A DNA stretch of 64,000 nucleotides from CAVURS01 sp963834425 (GTDB lineage Bacteria > Actinomycetota > Actinomycetes > Actinomycetales > CAVURS01): the NCBI GenBank assembly GCA_963834425.1, contig CAWIBR010000013.1, positions 372,001-436,000 of the forward strand, written 5' to 3'. The notes beneath the pieces were generated by a model that did not search any database, had not been told where the DNA came from, and saw only the letters and a program-made list of their open reading frames with translations. A program made the position numbers and the translations under genes. Below are positions 8,854 to 17,631 of the stretch, piece after piece. Each line of letters starts with the position of its first letter. Position 1 is the first letter of the stretch.

Positions 8854-10409
8854 GGGCGATCATCCGCACCGCCGTGGTCGTGGTCCTCGGCGCCGGTCTC
8901 GTCGTGGGTGCGGTGCGCCTCCCGGGGCGGGACGTGCGGATGGCTGGTGCCGGTAGTGGCGTGACGGCGGTGGCGGCGGAGACCCCGGCCGCTCGCGCGC
9001 TCACCCGATCAACCACCGTCTGTCCTGGGCCAGAATCCGTTGGTGTCAAACGGATCGACGCCTCCTCAGCCGGGTCGCCGACCACGGTCTTCGCAGCCGC
9101 TCCACCGGCCGACCTGGCCACCGCTGCCCTAGCGAGCCAGCATGCGACGCCGAGCTCCGGCCTCGCCGGTTCGGTCTCGGCGACCGCTCTTGGCGGCTCG
9201 GCCCAGTTGACCTTCACGCCGTTGTCGGCACCGGGTGTCAGCTCGACCCAGACGTCCGCACCGCGGGCAATCCTGTTGTCCGGCAGCGGATCCCTGGCGC
9301 CGGGCCTGGCCGCGGGCCAGACCTCCCTGGCGACGATCGGGGATCTGCGTGGTCTGTCCACGGTGGCCTGCCAGCAGCCGACAGCGCAGACCTGGCTGGT
9401 CGGGGGAGCGGGCACGACCGGACACCGCGGTCGAGTGATCCTCAGCAACCCGACTCCGACTCCGGTCACCGTCAACCTCAGCGTCTACGGCACCAAGGGC
9501 GAGCTGGTCAGCCCGGCCGCCCGGGGGATCGTGGTGAAGGCGCACGGGCGCAGCATCGTGCTGCTCGATGCGATCGCCCACGGTGAGGTCTCGCCGGTCG
9601 TCCACGTGATGGCTTCGGGCGGAGTCATCTCGGCCGTGTTGAGCGACACCTGGCTGGATCACACGACGCCCGCAGGCTCGGACGACGCGGTCGGGACGAC
9701 TCCGGGCCGGCGTCTGGTGATCCCCGGAGTGCTCGGATCGGCCACTCCCGGCAGCGCGACGTTGCGGGTGGCCGCGACCGACTCGGCCGCCACCGTGCAC
9801 CTCCGGGTGCTCGGCCCTGGCGGCCCGACCGAGACCTCCGTGCCGGGTGGCCAGATCGCGGTCGCCGCCCACACGGTCAAAGAGGTGGACCTGGCCCAGC
9901 TGCCGGTGGGCTACGACGGCATCGAGCTGACCTCGACCGCGCCGGTCGTCGCTGGTGTCCGCCTGACCAGCGGCCTGAGCACTCCGGGCGCCAAGCGCGA
10001 CCTGGCCTGGACGGCGGCCGAGCCGGCGCTGCAGGGGCTGAGCGGCGTACCACTCGGTCCCTTGGCTGCCCCGTGGAGCCATGCGCTCGCGCTGACCGCG
10101 GCGACGGGTGACGCGACCCTGGATCTGGTCTACGTCGGGACGGATGGATCGGAGTCGACCCAGCCGGTCGCCGTACCGGCCGGGACGACGTTGACCGTCC
10201 CCGTGCCGTTGACCATGCCCACGACGCCGCCAACACCGGCCTCGACGGTCAGCCCGGCGACCGTCTGGCTGCGGCCACACACCGGCACAGTCTCCGCGGC
10301 CTTCACGAGCGCGTACGCCGACCCGAACGGCTCCCTGCTCTCGGTCGCGCCGCTGGTCGGCCTGCCGCTGGCCTACACGCCCGTCACCGTCCGCCCGCTC
10401 GGCGGCTGA
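8850..10409 (+). CDS. DUF5719 family envelope protein
   Basis: This 519-residue protein begins with the hydrophobic segment IIRTAVVVVLGAGLVVGAV, so it is probably anchored outside the membrane or secreted. The rest is Ala/Thr/Val-rich beta-type sequence with repeated Ig-like patterns such as GRVILSNPTPTPVTVNLSVYG. No catalytic motif is visible. Its ATG overlaps the stop of the large GT2 gene (ATGA), so the two are probably translationally coupled and work together at the envelope. It ends one base before the convergent metallopeptidase-like gene. The family is recognised from context and general look; its function is unknown. Confidence 0.7.
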   Translation: MRAIIRTAVVVVLGAGLVVGAVRLPGRDVRMAGAGSGVTAVAAETPAARALTRSTTVCPGPESVGVKRIDASSAGSPTTVFAAAPPADLATAALASQHATPSSGLAGSVSATALGGSAQLTFTPLSAPGVSSTQTSAPRAILLSGSGSLAPGLAAGQTSLATIGDLRGLSTVACQQPTAQTWLVGGAGTTGHRGRVILSNPTPTPVTVNLSVYGTKGELVSPAARGIVVKAHGRSIVLLDAIAHGEVSPVVHVMASGGVISAVLSDTWLDHTTPAGSDDAVGTTPGRRLVIPGVLGSATPGSATLRVAATDSAATVHLRVLGPGGPTETSVPGGQIAVAAHTVKEVDLAQLPVGYDGIELTSTAPVVAGVRLTSGLSTPGAKRDLAWTAAEPALQGLSGVPLGPLAAPWSHALALTAATGDATLDLVYVGTDGSESTQPVAVPAGTTLTVPVPLTMPTTPPTPASTVSPATVWLRPHTGTVSAAFTSAYADPNGSLLSVAPLVGLPLAYTPVTVRPLGG

Positions 10410-10410
10410 G

Positions 10411-10863
10411 TCAGTCGGCCGATCCGTAGCGGGGGTCGACCTCGAGCGGCTCGATCCCGATCAGGTGGGCCACCTGTTCGACGACCACGTCGTGGACCAG
10501 GCGCGCGGTGTCGCGCAGGTCGCCGGTGCGCGTCTCGACCGGGCGGCGGTAGACCACGATCCGCGCCGGGTGACCACCGGAGCGAGGGAACAGCCGGCCG
10601 AGCGGGACCTCGCCGCGCTCCCAGGGCGCGGGGTCGCTGGGCGGGACATCCTCGACCGCGAACTCGACCTCGGCCAGCTGCTCGCTCCACCGCTGATCGA
10701 GCCGCTCGGCCGCGTCCAGGACCAGCCCGTCGAACTGCTCGGCCCGGCTGCGCGACAACGGAAGCCCGCTGGGGACGAGCGGGCCGCGCAGCCCACGGCC
10801 GTGCCGGTCGCGGCGCTCACGCCGTCCGCCGGATCCGGGGGACGGGCGTCGGGTCATCGCCAT
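10411..10863 (-). CDS. Metallopeptidase-family protein with degenerate zinc motif (Rv3259-like)
   Basis: This 150-residue protein sits in the place of Rv3259, beside whiB2 and the phosphomannomutase gene. The basic N-terminus (RRERRDRHGRG) is followed by a small zincin-like fold. Where HExxH is expected the protein reads EQVAH inside HDVVVEQVAHLIGIEP, so the first His and the catalytic Glu are both changed. It is therefore probably not a working protease of the usual kind. The ATG at 10863 has TAGGGT 6 nt upstream and looks leaderless; ATG at 10857 is a second possibility. Confidence 0.7.
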   Translation of the reverse strand: MAMTRRPSPGSGGRRERRDRHGRGLRGPLVPSGLPLSRSRAEQFDGLVLDAAERLDQRWSEQLAEVEFAVEDVPPSDPAPWERGEVPLGRLFPRSGGHPARIVVYRRPVETRTGDLRDTARLVHDVVVEQVAHLIGIEPLEVDPRYGSAD

Positions 10864-10958
10864 CGGTTGACCCTAGCGGCCGACGCAGGTCCAGGAGAGT
10901 TCGCAACTCGCGGGCCGCAATGCGGGGTGCCGTCGGACCCCGGAGGTACGGTCCGAGA
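10864..10958. promoter_or_regulatory. Divergent leaderless promoter pair (metallopeptidase-like / DUF3499)
   Basis: Minus strand: TAGGGT at 10870-10875 lies 6 nt before the ATG at 10863. Plus strand: TACGGT at 10947-10952 lies 6 nt before the GTG at 10959. The GGAGG at 10942-10946 is 12 nt from the GTG, too far for a good ribosome-binding site. Confidence 0.55.
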
Positions 10959-11324
10959 GTGAGTTCCCTGCGCCGCTGTTCGCGCACCGCCTGCGCGCAT
11001 TCGGCGGTCGCGACCCTCACCTACGTCTACTCCGATTCCACGGCCGTCCTCGGGCCGCTGGCGCTGTACGCCGAGCCGCACACCTACGACCTGTGCTCTG
11101 CTCACGCCGAGCGGCTCACCGCGCCCCGCGGGTGGGAGGTCGTGCGGCTCTCGCCGGACCTCGACGATCCCGGACCGACCCCGGACGACCTGCTGGCGCT
11201 GGCCGACGCCGTCCGCGAGGCCGGCCGCCCCCGGCGACACGCCTCGCCCCAGTCGGCCGAGTCGGCCACGGTCGAGGTCGGCCGCCGGGGCCACCTTCGC
11301 GTCCTGCAGGACCCGGCGCAGTAG
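10959..11324 (+). CDS. DUF3499 family protein (Rv3258c-like)
   Basis: This 121-residue protein has a short cysteine-containing start, LRRCSRTACAHSAVATLTY, then YAEPHTYDLCSAHAERLTAPRGWEVV split by a histidine-cysteine pair, suggesting a small metal-binding fold. Its charged tail is Pro/Arg-rich. The family is found almost only in actinobacteria, between whiB2 and the phosphomannomutase gene, as here. No biochemical function is established to my knowledge. The GTG at 10959 was chosen from the TACGGT hexamer 6 nt upstream and because family members begin just before the first cysteine. Confidence 0.75.
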   Translation: MSSLRRCSRTACAHSAVATLTYVYSDSTAVLGPLALYAEPHTYDLCSAHAERLTAPRGWEVVRLSPDLDDPGPTPDDLLALADAVREAGRPRRHASPQSAESATVEVGRRGHLRVLQDPAQ

Positions 11325-11473
11325 CCGTTGCCCGAACTGTCCGATCTGGTCGAGAATCGCCGCGCGCTCAAGTCACCCACCTGGTCCTGCCGATAGGCCA
11401 TTCGGAGCGCCTCACCCCACCCGGTGAAACCGGCGCGTCGACTCCCGTCGTGACCATTCGTGGAAGGCCGCAC

Positions 11474-11731
11474 ATGACCCGTTCGCGCTCGCATCAAGCC
11501 GGGATCGCCCACCAGGTCCCGCTCGGCTCGCTCACCCAGCGCGACAACCGACACGGCGCTGTGTGCGTCGAGTGCGGCTCGCCTCGGGTGACTCGGCTGT
11601 CGCTGAAGCTGACCGATGGCACGCCCGTGCAGTTCACCTCGTGTCACCAGTGCGACCACCGCACCTGGGAGAGCGAGGGCGGCGAGCTGACCCGTGACCA
11701 CGTGCTGGAGCGCTCGCAGAAGCCAGCGTGA
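11474..11731 (+). CDS. Small zinc-ribbon protein
   Basis: This 85-residue protein has two CxxC knuckles, CVECGSP and CHQC, about 27 residues apart, a typical zinc ribbon. A GGAAGG ribosome-binding site lies 6 nt before the ATG. It ends 21 bp before the phosphomannomutase gene. The strand between the knuckles (RLSLKLTDGTPVQFTS) is predicted beta, as in other ribbons. A nucleic-acid-binding or protein-adaptor role is possible but cannot be shown from the sequence. Confidence 0.65.
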   Translation: MTRSRSHQAGIAHQVPLGSLTQRDNRHGAVCVECGSPRVTRLSLKLTDGTPVQFTSCHQCDHRTWESEGGELTRDHVLERSQKPA

Positions 11732-11740
11732 GCCGGCCTC

Positions 11741-11746
11741 TAGGCT
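11741..11746 (+). promoter_or_regulatory. Leaderless -10 box of phosphomannomutase gene
   Basis: TAGGCT is followed by 6 nt and then the GTG start at 11753, with no ribosome-binding site. Transcription is predicted to begin at the start codon. Confidence 0.6.
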
Positions 11747-11752
11747 GGATCG

Positions 11753-13183
11753 GTGACGGGGAGCAGCCAGGACGGCCGACCTGACCTTTCCGCGGTGGTC
11801 AAGGCCTACGACGTCCGCGGCCTGGTCCCGGAGCAGATCGATGAGACCACGACCCGAGCCCTCGGCGCCGCCTTCGCCGACCTGGTGGGCTCGCCGGTCG
11901 TGGTCGGTCATGACATGCGCCCGTCCTCTCCCGCCCTCTCGCGGGCCTTCGCCGACGGAGTCGCCGCCCGGGGCCTCGACGTCACGCTGATCGGATTGTG
12001 CTCGACCGACGGCCTGTACTTCGCGAGCGGCAGTCGAGGCGAGGCCGGCGCGATGTTCACGGCAAGCCACAACCCCGCGCAGTACAACGGGATCAAGCTG
12101 TGCCTGCCCGGTGCGCGCCCGGTCGGCGCCGACACCGGACTGCCCGACGTACGCCGCGGGGCCGAGCGCTATCTGGCGGAGGGGATTGCGCAGGTTCAGC
12201 AGCAGGGGGCGATCCGCGAGGTGGACCTGCTCGCCGACTATGCCCGGCATCTGCGTTCGCTCGTCGACATCGACGGCATCCGGCCACTCAGGGTCGTCGT
12301 CGACGCTGGCAACGGGATGGCCGGACTGACGGCACCGGCCGTCCTGGGTGAGGCGGCCGGCCTGCCAGCCCTGCCACTGGACGTCGTACCGCTCTATTTC
12401 GAGCTCGACGGGACCTTTCCGAACCACGAGGCCAACCCCTTGGACCCGGCGAACCTCGTTGATCTGCGGCGCGCGGTGCCCGAGCACGGGGCCGACATCG
12501 GTTTGGCGTTCGACGGCGACGCGGACCGGTGCTTCGTGATCGACGAGCGCGGTGAGCCGGTGAGCCCCAGCGCAGTCACTGCCTTGGTGGCCCGCCGGGA
12601 GATCGCCCGGGAGCTGGCGGCGGGCCGAGAACCGACCGTGCTCTACAACCTGATCAGCTCGCGGGCGGTGCCTGAGATCGTGGCCGAGGCGGGCGGGCGT
12701 GGTGTGCGGACTCGGGTGGGCCACTCGTACATCAAGGCCCAGATGGCGGCCGAGGGGGCGATCTTCGGCGGCGAGCACTCGGCCCACTACTACTTCCGCG
12801 ACTTCTGGTCGGCCGACACGGGGATGCTCGCTGCCCTGAACGTCCTGGCCGCCCTCGGCACCCAGCCCGAGCCACTGAGCCGGCTGGCCGCCCGAGATGA
12901 GCGCTACATCGGCTCCGGTGAGATCAACTCCACCGTCGAGGACGTGCCGGCCGTGTTGGCCCAGGTCAGGGAGGTGTACGACGCGGAGGAGCTGGATGAT
13001 CTGGATGGCCTCACGGTCACCCACGAGGCCCGCCAGGGCGAGCCGTGGTGGTGGTTCAACCTGCGGCCCAGCAACACCGAACCCTTGCTGCGGTTGAACG
13101 CCGAGGGGCCGGATGCTGCCACGATGGCCCAGGTGCGCGACGCTGTCTTGACGCTCGTCCGCTCAGGAGTAGGAGAACCATGA
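11753..13183 (+). CDS. manB: Phosphomannomutase/phosphoglucomutase
   Basis: This 476-residue alpha-D-phosphohexomutase interconverts hexose 6- and 1-phosphates, supplying mannose-1-phosphate for GDP-mannose and mannosylated envelope lipids. The phosphoserine loop TASHNPAQYNG is near residue 103 and the magnesium loop DGDADRC near 254. The GGEHSAHYYFRD sugar-recognition loop and the phosphate-binding RPSNTEPLLR are near 340 and 440. Length is typical. It starts a tight cluster with the Trm112-like and SIS-type genes. The orthologous mycobacterial gene (Rv3257c) has had several symbols, so the symbol here is a family name. Confidence 0.92.
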   Translation: MTGSSQDGRPDLSAVVKAYDVRGLVPEQIDETTTRALGAAFADLVGSPVVVGHDMRPSSPALSRAFADGVAARGLDVTLIGLCSTDGLYFASGSRGEAGAMFTASHNPAQYNGIKLCLPGARPVGADTGLPDVRRGAERYLAEGIAQVQQQGAIREVDLLADYARHLRSLVDIDGIRPLRVVVDAGNGMAGLTAPAVLGEAAGLPALPLDVVPLYFELDGTFPNHEANPLDPANLVDLRRAVPEHGADIGLAFDGDADRCFVIDERGEPVSPSAVTALVARREIARELAAGREPTVLYNLISSRAVPEIVAEAGGRGVRTRVGHSYIKAQMAAEGAIFGGEHSAHYYFRDFWSADTGMLAALNVLAALGTQPEPLSRLAARDERYIGSGEINSTVEDVPAVLAQVREVYDAEELDDLDGLTVTHEARQGEPWWWFNLRPSNTEPLLRLNAEGPDAATMAQVRDAVLTLVRSGVGEP

Positions 13184-13365
13184 CGTCGATCGAACCGTGG
13201 TTGCGGGAGATCCTGGTGTGCCCCCGCTGCCACTCGGAGCTGGCCGACCAGCAGAGCGCTGCCGGGACGCCTGAGCTGCGCTGCACGTCAAGCGAATGCG
13301 GGCTGGTCTATCGGGTGGAGGACGGCATTCCGGTGCTGTTGATCGACGAGGCGCAGCCGAGCTGA
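13180..13365 (+). CDS. Trm112-like zinc protein
   Basis: This 61-residue protein has the Trm112 pattern LREILVCPRCHSEL, then a second cysteine pair (CTSSEC) and YRVEDGIPVLL at the end. Eukaryotic and archaeal Trm112 activates methyltransferases. In actinobacteria the gene lies between the phosphomannomutase and SIS genes and its partner is unknown. The ATG overlaps the upstream stop (ATGA) and has GGAGTAGGAG just before it. Confidence 0.85.
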   Translation: MTSIEPWLREILVCPRCHSELADQQSAAGTPELRCTSSECGLVYRVEDGIPVLLIDEAQPS

Positions 13366-14528
13366 TGCCGCTCGACGAGCGTCGGCTGGACGACCCCGAG
13401 GCCCTGGCCGACGACGACTCGCGCGAGGTGCTCCGGGCACTTGCGACGGCCGGGGCTCAGGTCCGCGAGGCCGTCACCCTCGCTGGCGAAGCCGGGGCCG
13501 ACCGGCTCGGGGCCGGCGACCGGCCGCGCTCGGTGCTCGTCGCCTCACTCGGCGGGTCGGCCTTGGTCGGTGATGTCCTGACGTTGCTGGCCGGTCCCGG
13601 ATCGCCCGTGCCGGTGTCGGTGCGCCGCAACCTGCCGCTGCCGGGGTGGGTCGGTCCGCTGGACCTGGTCGTCGCGGTGTCACTGTCCGGCCGGGCCGCC
13701 GGGCCGTTGGCCCTGGCCGCCGAGGCCGCTCGGCGCGGCGCTCGACTGCTGACGGTCGGAGCCGATGAGTCGCCCCTGGCGTCGGTCAGCCGGCAGGCTC
13801 GCGGGATCCACGTGCCGGTCGGGCGCGGGCGCACGTCGTCGCGAACGGCCCTGTGGTCGCTGCTCGTGCCGGTCCTGATCGCCGCCGACAGCATGGGACT
13901 GGTCGAGGTGCCGGGAGGCGCCTTCGCCGCCACGGCCGATCGACTGGACGAGGTTGCGGATGCCGCCCGGCCCTCCTCGGAGTCGTTCGTGAACCCGGCC
14001 AAGGTCCTGGCCGTCGAGCTGGCCGGTGCGGTGCCGGTCGTCCTCGGCGACAGCGACCTGGCCGGCGTGGCCGCCCAGCGCGCGGCCGCCATGCTGTCGC
14101 GGACCGCGCGTACCCCCGCGGTCTGGGGCGAGCTGCCGGACGACGCGAGCCAGGTGGTCGCAGCCTTCGACGGGCCGTTCACGGCGACCGGCTCGGGCGG
14201 CACCGCGACCGATGACGTCTTCGCCGACCCGTTCCTGGACGGAGCGCCCGGTCCGCGCCTGCGGCTCCTCCTCTTGCGCGATGCCCTGCCCGAACCGATG
14301 ACCCCCGAAGCAGCTGCGACCGCACGGCTGGCCGACGCCGTCAAGATGACCGCCGAGGACGCAGGCGTGCGCGTCTCGGAACACGTTGCTCTGCCAGGAC
14401 ATCCACTGACTCGGCTGGCCGGCCTCGTTGCGCTCACCGACTTCGCGTCGGCGTATCTGGCGCTCGGGCAGGGCTTCGACCCGGCGATCTCGGCCCACCT
14501 GGCCGACCTGCGCGACGCCACCGGCTGA
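13365..14528 (+). CDS. SIS-domain phosphosugar isomerase-like protein (Rv3256c/TobH type)
   Basis: The 387-residue product resembles bifunctional phosphoglucose/phosphomannose isomerases. An N-terminal SIS fold shows VLVASLGGSALVGDVLTLL, VAVSLSGRAAGPLALAAEA and RTSSRTALWSLL. A second, weaker sugar-binding half begins near residue 205 with ESFVNPAKVLAVELAG. In mycobacteria the ortholog sits between the phosphomannomutase gene and manA. The stop and start codons of the preceding gene overlap in TGATG, so it is translationally coupled. Whether it isomerises mannose-6-phosphate is not shown; here that would matter, because no manA follows. Confidence 0.75.
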   Translation: MPLDERRLDDPEALADDDSREVLRALATAGAQVREAVTLAGEAGADRLGAGDRPRSVLVASLGGSALVGDVLTLLAGPGSPVPVSVRRNLPLPGWVGPLDLVVAVSLSGRAAGPLALAAEAARRGARLLTVGADESPLASVSRQARGIHVPVGRGRTSSRTALWSLLVPVLIAADSMGLVEVPGGAFAATADRLDEVADAARPSSESFVNPAKVLAVELAGAVPVVLGDSDLAGVAAQRAAAMLSRTARTPAVWGELPDDASQVVAAFDGPFTATGSGGTATDDVFADPFLDGAPGPRLRLLLLRDALPEPMTPEAAATARLADAVKMTAEDAGVRVSEHVALPGHPLTRLAGLVALTDFASAYLALGQGFDPAISAHLADLRDATG

Positions 14529-14636
14529 GCCGCCTGCCGCACGACGCCTCTCCTGGAGGGAACCGCACGCCGGTCGAGGGCGTGCTCGGCGATACCAGGT
14601 TGGGCGCGGTGGGCACCTCCACGTGGGAATGGGCCC

Positions 14637-14783
14637 ATGACGGCGGTCGGCTGCGGGAACGTCCCGAACGATCGGGTCGTGTCCACAGCGGATCGGGTCG
14701 CGATCGCGGGTGGCACGCTCACGCTCTTCGACGCGCACGGCCACGTGCTCGGCCGATACGACCGAGTCACGAACCCGGCGTAG
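14637..14783 (+). CDS. Doubtful small open frame, 48 codons
   Basis: An ATG frame gives a 48-residue peptide ending in the beta-like LFDAHGHVLGRYDRVTNPA. It has no clear ribosome-binding site and no family I recognise. It lies in the 272-bp gap between the SIS gene and the end of the HNH gene. It could be a leftover of a longer gene. Confidence 0.2.
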   Translation: MTAVGCGNVPNDRVVSTADRVAIAGGTLTLFDAHGHVLGRYDRVTNPA

Positions 14784-14800
14784 GCCCCTCAGCCCAAGGG

Positions 14801-16344
14801 TCAGTACGGCGGGTCGCCGTTGTCGGGTGGTTTCTCGGTGGCTGGTGTGGGTGTTTGGGGTTCGAGGTATTGGTAGGGGCGGGATCGATAGGTGTGGCCG
14901 GTGCCGGTGGTGTAGGTGAGCTCGCCGTTGGCGTCGCCGGTGACGTCGAGGATGCGGTCGGTTTTGGCTTGGTGGTCGCGTTTGCCGGCGGCGGCCAGGT
15001 TGGCCGGGGTGGTCGGGCCGCCGGTGGCGGGTGCCGGTGGTCGTACTCGTGGATGTGGTCGAGCTCGAGGGTGCGGGCGGCGCTGGTCGGGAAGCGGGTG
15101 GTGTGGCCGTCCCGGACGGCGCAGAACTGCGCGATCCGGGGCGCTGGGCGGTAGCCGGTGCTGACCTCGATCGCGGTGCCGGTGGCGGGGTCGCACAGGA
15201 TCCGCCGCCAGGTGGCCTGCTCGGGGTCGTGGGCCAGGGCGCGGGCCAGCTCGGCCGGGATCGGGACGTCGCCGGTGGGGGTGTGCAGGACCGCGGGTGT
15301 GTTGTCCAGGCCGAGCAGGGTGGGTCGGCGACGGTGACGTTGATCAGGGTGGCCCCGGCCCGGGACCGCAGCCGCGCGCCGCTTCTTGGCGTGGGTGTCT
15401 GGCGGGCTGGGCTGGTCGCGCTGGTCTTGGGGACGAGGGTCAGGCCGAAGGCGCCGGCGGTGAGGTGGCCGACGGCGAGGTCGAAGCGGAGCTGGTCCAG
15501 GGTTTCGGGGGCGCCGCCGTTGCGGGCGGCGCGGGCCTGGTGGTCCAGGTGGGCGTAGGTGGCGGCCAGCAGCTCGTCCGGGCCGTGCAGGACCAGCGCG
15601 CCGGGCCGGTCGATGGTCGAGGCGTAGTGCGCGACGTGCCGACCGCGCTGGGCGGCCACGGTCGCGTCCTGGACGGTCTCGGGGGCGAGCTCGGCCACCG
15701 TGCGGGTCAGGATCGGGCGCAGCTGGTGGGCCGGGATCGACCAGACCGTGCGGGTGCCATCGCGCAGCTCGCGGGCGAGACCGGCTCTGGACTCGGGGGT
15801 GGTGTCGGGGTCGGCCGGGTCGGTGACGATGGCGGCGACCAGCTGCTCGGCCTGACCAGGCGCGAGGGCCTCGGCGTGGCTGCCGATCAGACGGGCTTGT
15901 GCTTCGTCGATCCGACCCACCTCGAGGGCTCGGGCCAGGGCCGGGTGCTGCTCCAGGGCCAGGGCGAGGGAGAGCTTCTGGTCGGCGGCGCGCAGCGAGA
16001 CCCCGAGGGCCAAGGAGAGCGACAGGGTGGTGGCCTCCAGGGCCCGCTCGTGGGCGACCTCGCGGTCGCGGGCGCAGACCGCTTCGTGGGCGGTCTCGAA
16101 CTGCTCGACCAGCGCCGCGGTCGCCTTCGCCTGCACGGCGCGCGGCCCAGGCCTTGACCTTCTCCGCGGCCACGGCCAGGTCGACCAGGTGCCCGCGGGA
16201 GGCCTCGGACAGGTCCAGGGTCTCGATCCCGGCCGCTCCGGCGGCCGAGGGCGAGCGGCCAGGTCGGAGCCGGCGCCGGTCAGGTCCGGCCCGCTCCCGC
16301 TCGAACCCTGGACTGTCGATCATGTGTACGATTCTATCCGACAT
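14801..16344 (-). pseudogene. DUF222/HNH endonuclease-like gene broken by three frameshifts
   Basis: The pieces add up to about 514 residues of a DUF222-HNH protein. First comes IETLDLSEASRGHLVDLAVA, then the DUF222 body (ALEVGRIDEAQARLIGSHAEAL), then the nuclease end with CAVRDGHTTRFP and LELDHIHEYDH. Frame changes lie near 16141 (one extra base), 15322 (one missing) and 15030 (one missing). The two zinc cysteines common in this family (HTCRFPGC) are replaced by HTTRFPTS, a variant also known in relatives. Such genes are multicopy in actinomycetes and their role is unclear. Mixed indels fit real decay, but sequencing error cannot be excluded. Confidence 0.7.
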
Positions 16345-16531
16345 GTCCGACAACACGACAAGGTTTGCCCAGCCCCGAATCCCCTTTAGTGCCAACTATT
16401 TTCAGCAACCAAAGGTGACTCAGAGCCACAACGAAAAGGCGGCTGAGCGCGCTAGATCGGAACCCGCGACCCACGACGACCAACTCCGCCGAACCAAGCC
16501 GCTTGAAGACCCAGCCCCTAGGGTTGCGCGC
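16345..16531. other. A+T-richer intergenic stretch upstream of the HNH gene
   Basis: This stretch has visible A/T runs (AACTATTTTCAGC, CCTTTAG, ACGAAAAGG) that are rare elsewhere in the window. It separates the HNH gene from the cation transporter gene and may mark one edge of inserted DNA. A leaderless -10 TAGGGT (16519-16524) lies 7 nt before the transporter ATG at 16532. Confidence 0.45.
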
Positions 16532-17479
16532 ATGTCCACCGAAGGCGGCACCACGGCGATCCTGGCCGCGCTGGCGGCCAACGTCGGCATCGCCGTCACG
16601 AAGTTCATCGCCTTCCTGCTGACCCAGTCGAGCTCGATGCTCGCGGAGTCCATCCACTCGCTCGCCGACTCGGGCAACCAGCTGCTGCTGCTGCTCGGCG
16701 GCAAGCGCGCGCGCCGGCAAGCGACGCCCGAGCATCCGTTCGGCTTCGGGCGCGAGCGCTATGTCTACGCCTTCATCGTCTCGATCGTGCTGTTCAGTCT
16801 CGGCGGCTGCTTCGCGCTCTACGAGGGTTGGCACAAGTTCCACGACCCCCACGGCATCGACTCCTGGCAGTGGGTGCCGATCGTCGTACTGCTCGCCTCG
16901 ATCGGGTTGGAGAGCTTCTCCTTCCGGACGGCGATCCACGAGTCGCGACCCCACAAGGCGGGCCGTTCGTGGGTCGGGTTCGTCCGGAACGCCAAGGCGC
17001 CTGAGCTGCCGATCGTCCTGCTCGAGGACTTCGGTGCACTGATCGGCCTGGTCTTCGCGATGATCGGCGTGGTCATGACGCTGATCACCGGCAACGGTCG
17101 GTGGGACGCAGCCGGGAGCGCGATGATCGGCCTGCTGTTGGTCACGATCGCCACGATCCTGGCCATCGAGATGAAGTCGCTGCTGATCGGGGAGTCGGCC
17201 ACTGCGGAGGACGTCGCGGCGATCGAGGCAGCCCTCCCCGGCGACGGCGTCGGCCGGATCATCCACCTCAAGACGATGCACCTCGGGCCCGAGGAGCTGC
17301 TCGTCGCGGCCAAGATCGCCGTCGAGGCGGGCGACTCCGCGAGCGATGTGGCCCGCGCCATCGACTCCGCCGAACGCCGCGTCCGCGCTGCCGTCCCCAT
17401 CGCTCGGGTCATCTATCTCGAGCCCGACATCTACGACCGCAGCCGCGCCGCTTCGGCCGAACCAGGCACCGGGCGCTAG
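16532..17479 (+). CDS. Cation diffusion facilitator family transporter
   Basis: This 315-residue protein exports divalent cations such as Zn2+ or related metals by proton antiport. The first helices carry the family signature, with SSSMLAESIHSLADSGNQ near residues 35-52, where the Ser/His/Asp residues form the metal site. A charged loop, HPFGFGRERYVYAF, follows helix 2, and EDFGALIGLVFAMIGV forms the second half of the site. The cytosolic C-terminal domain has GVGRIIHLKTMHLGPEELL. It is standard next to ahcY in actinomycetes. The start is set by TAGGGT 7 nt before the ATG. The metal is not determined. Confidence 0.88.
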   Translation: MSTEGGTTAILAALAANVGIAVTKFIAFLLTQSSSMLAESIHSLADSGNQLLLLLGGKRARRQATPEHPFGFGRERYVYAFIVSIVLFSLGGCFALYEGWHKFHDPHGIDSWQWVPIVVLLASIGLESFSFRTAIHESRPHKAGRSWVGFVRNAKAPELPIVLLEDFGALIGLVFAMIGVVMTLITGNGRWDAAGSAMIGLLLVTIATILAIEMKSLLIGESATAEDVAAIEAALPGDGVGRIIHLKTMHLGPEELLVAAKIAVEAGDSASDVARAIDSAERRVRAAVPIARVIYLEPDIYDRSRAASAEPGTGR

Positions 17480-17631
17480 ACTTCGGAGCGTTCCGGCGCA
17501 GGTGATGCCACAGGCCCAGAGGGGCCACGCCGGGTCGATCGAAGGTTTCGCCACTGCTGCCTGCACTCCTGCGGCAGGCGACGCCATACCGACCCGAGAC
17601 ACCGAACGAGACACTGAAAAGGACGTTGCTG
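17477..17631 (+). promoter_or_regulatory. ahcY promoter and structured 5' leader
   Basis: TAGACT (17477-17482) overlaps the stop of the transporter gene and is the best -10 candidate, giving a leader of roughly 143 nt. The leader can fold into a GGCCC-AGAG-GGGCC hairpin near 17512-17526 and a GCCTGC...GCAGGC hairpin near 17559-17579. The ribosome-binding AAAAGGA lies at 17617-17623. The leader is much longer than those of neighbouring genes. I could not match it to a known S-adenosylhomocysteine riboswitch. Confidence 0.4.

Noticed and set aside
17480..17631. S-adenosylhomocysteine riboswitch before ahcY
   Set aside because: GGAGCG occurs early in the leader, but the required CAGGCUCG and AACGGCGCUC partners of the known motif are not present in the right order.
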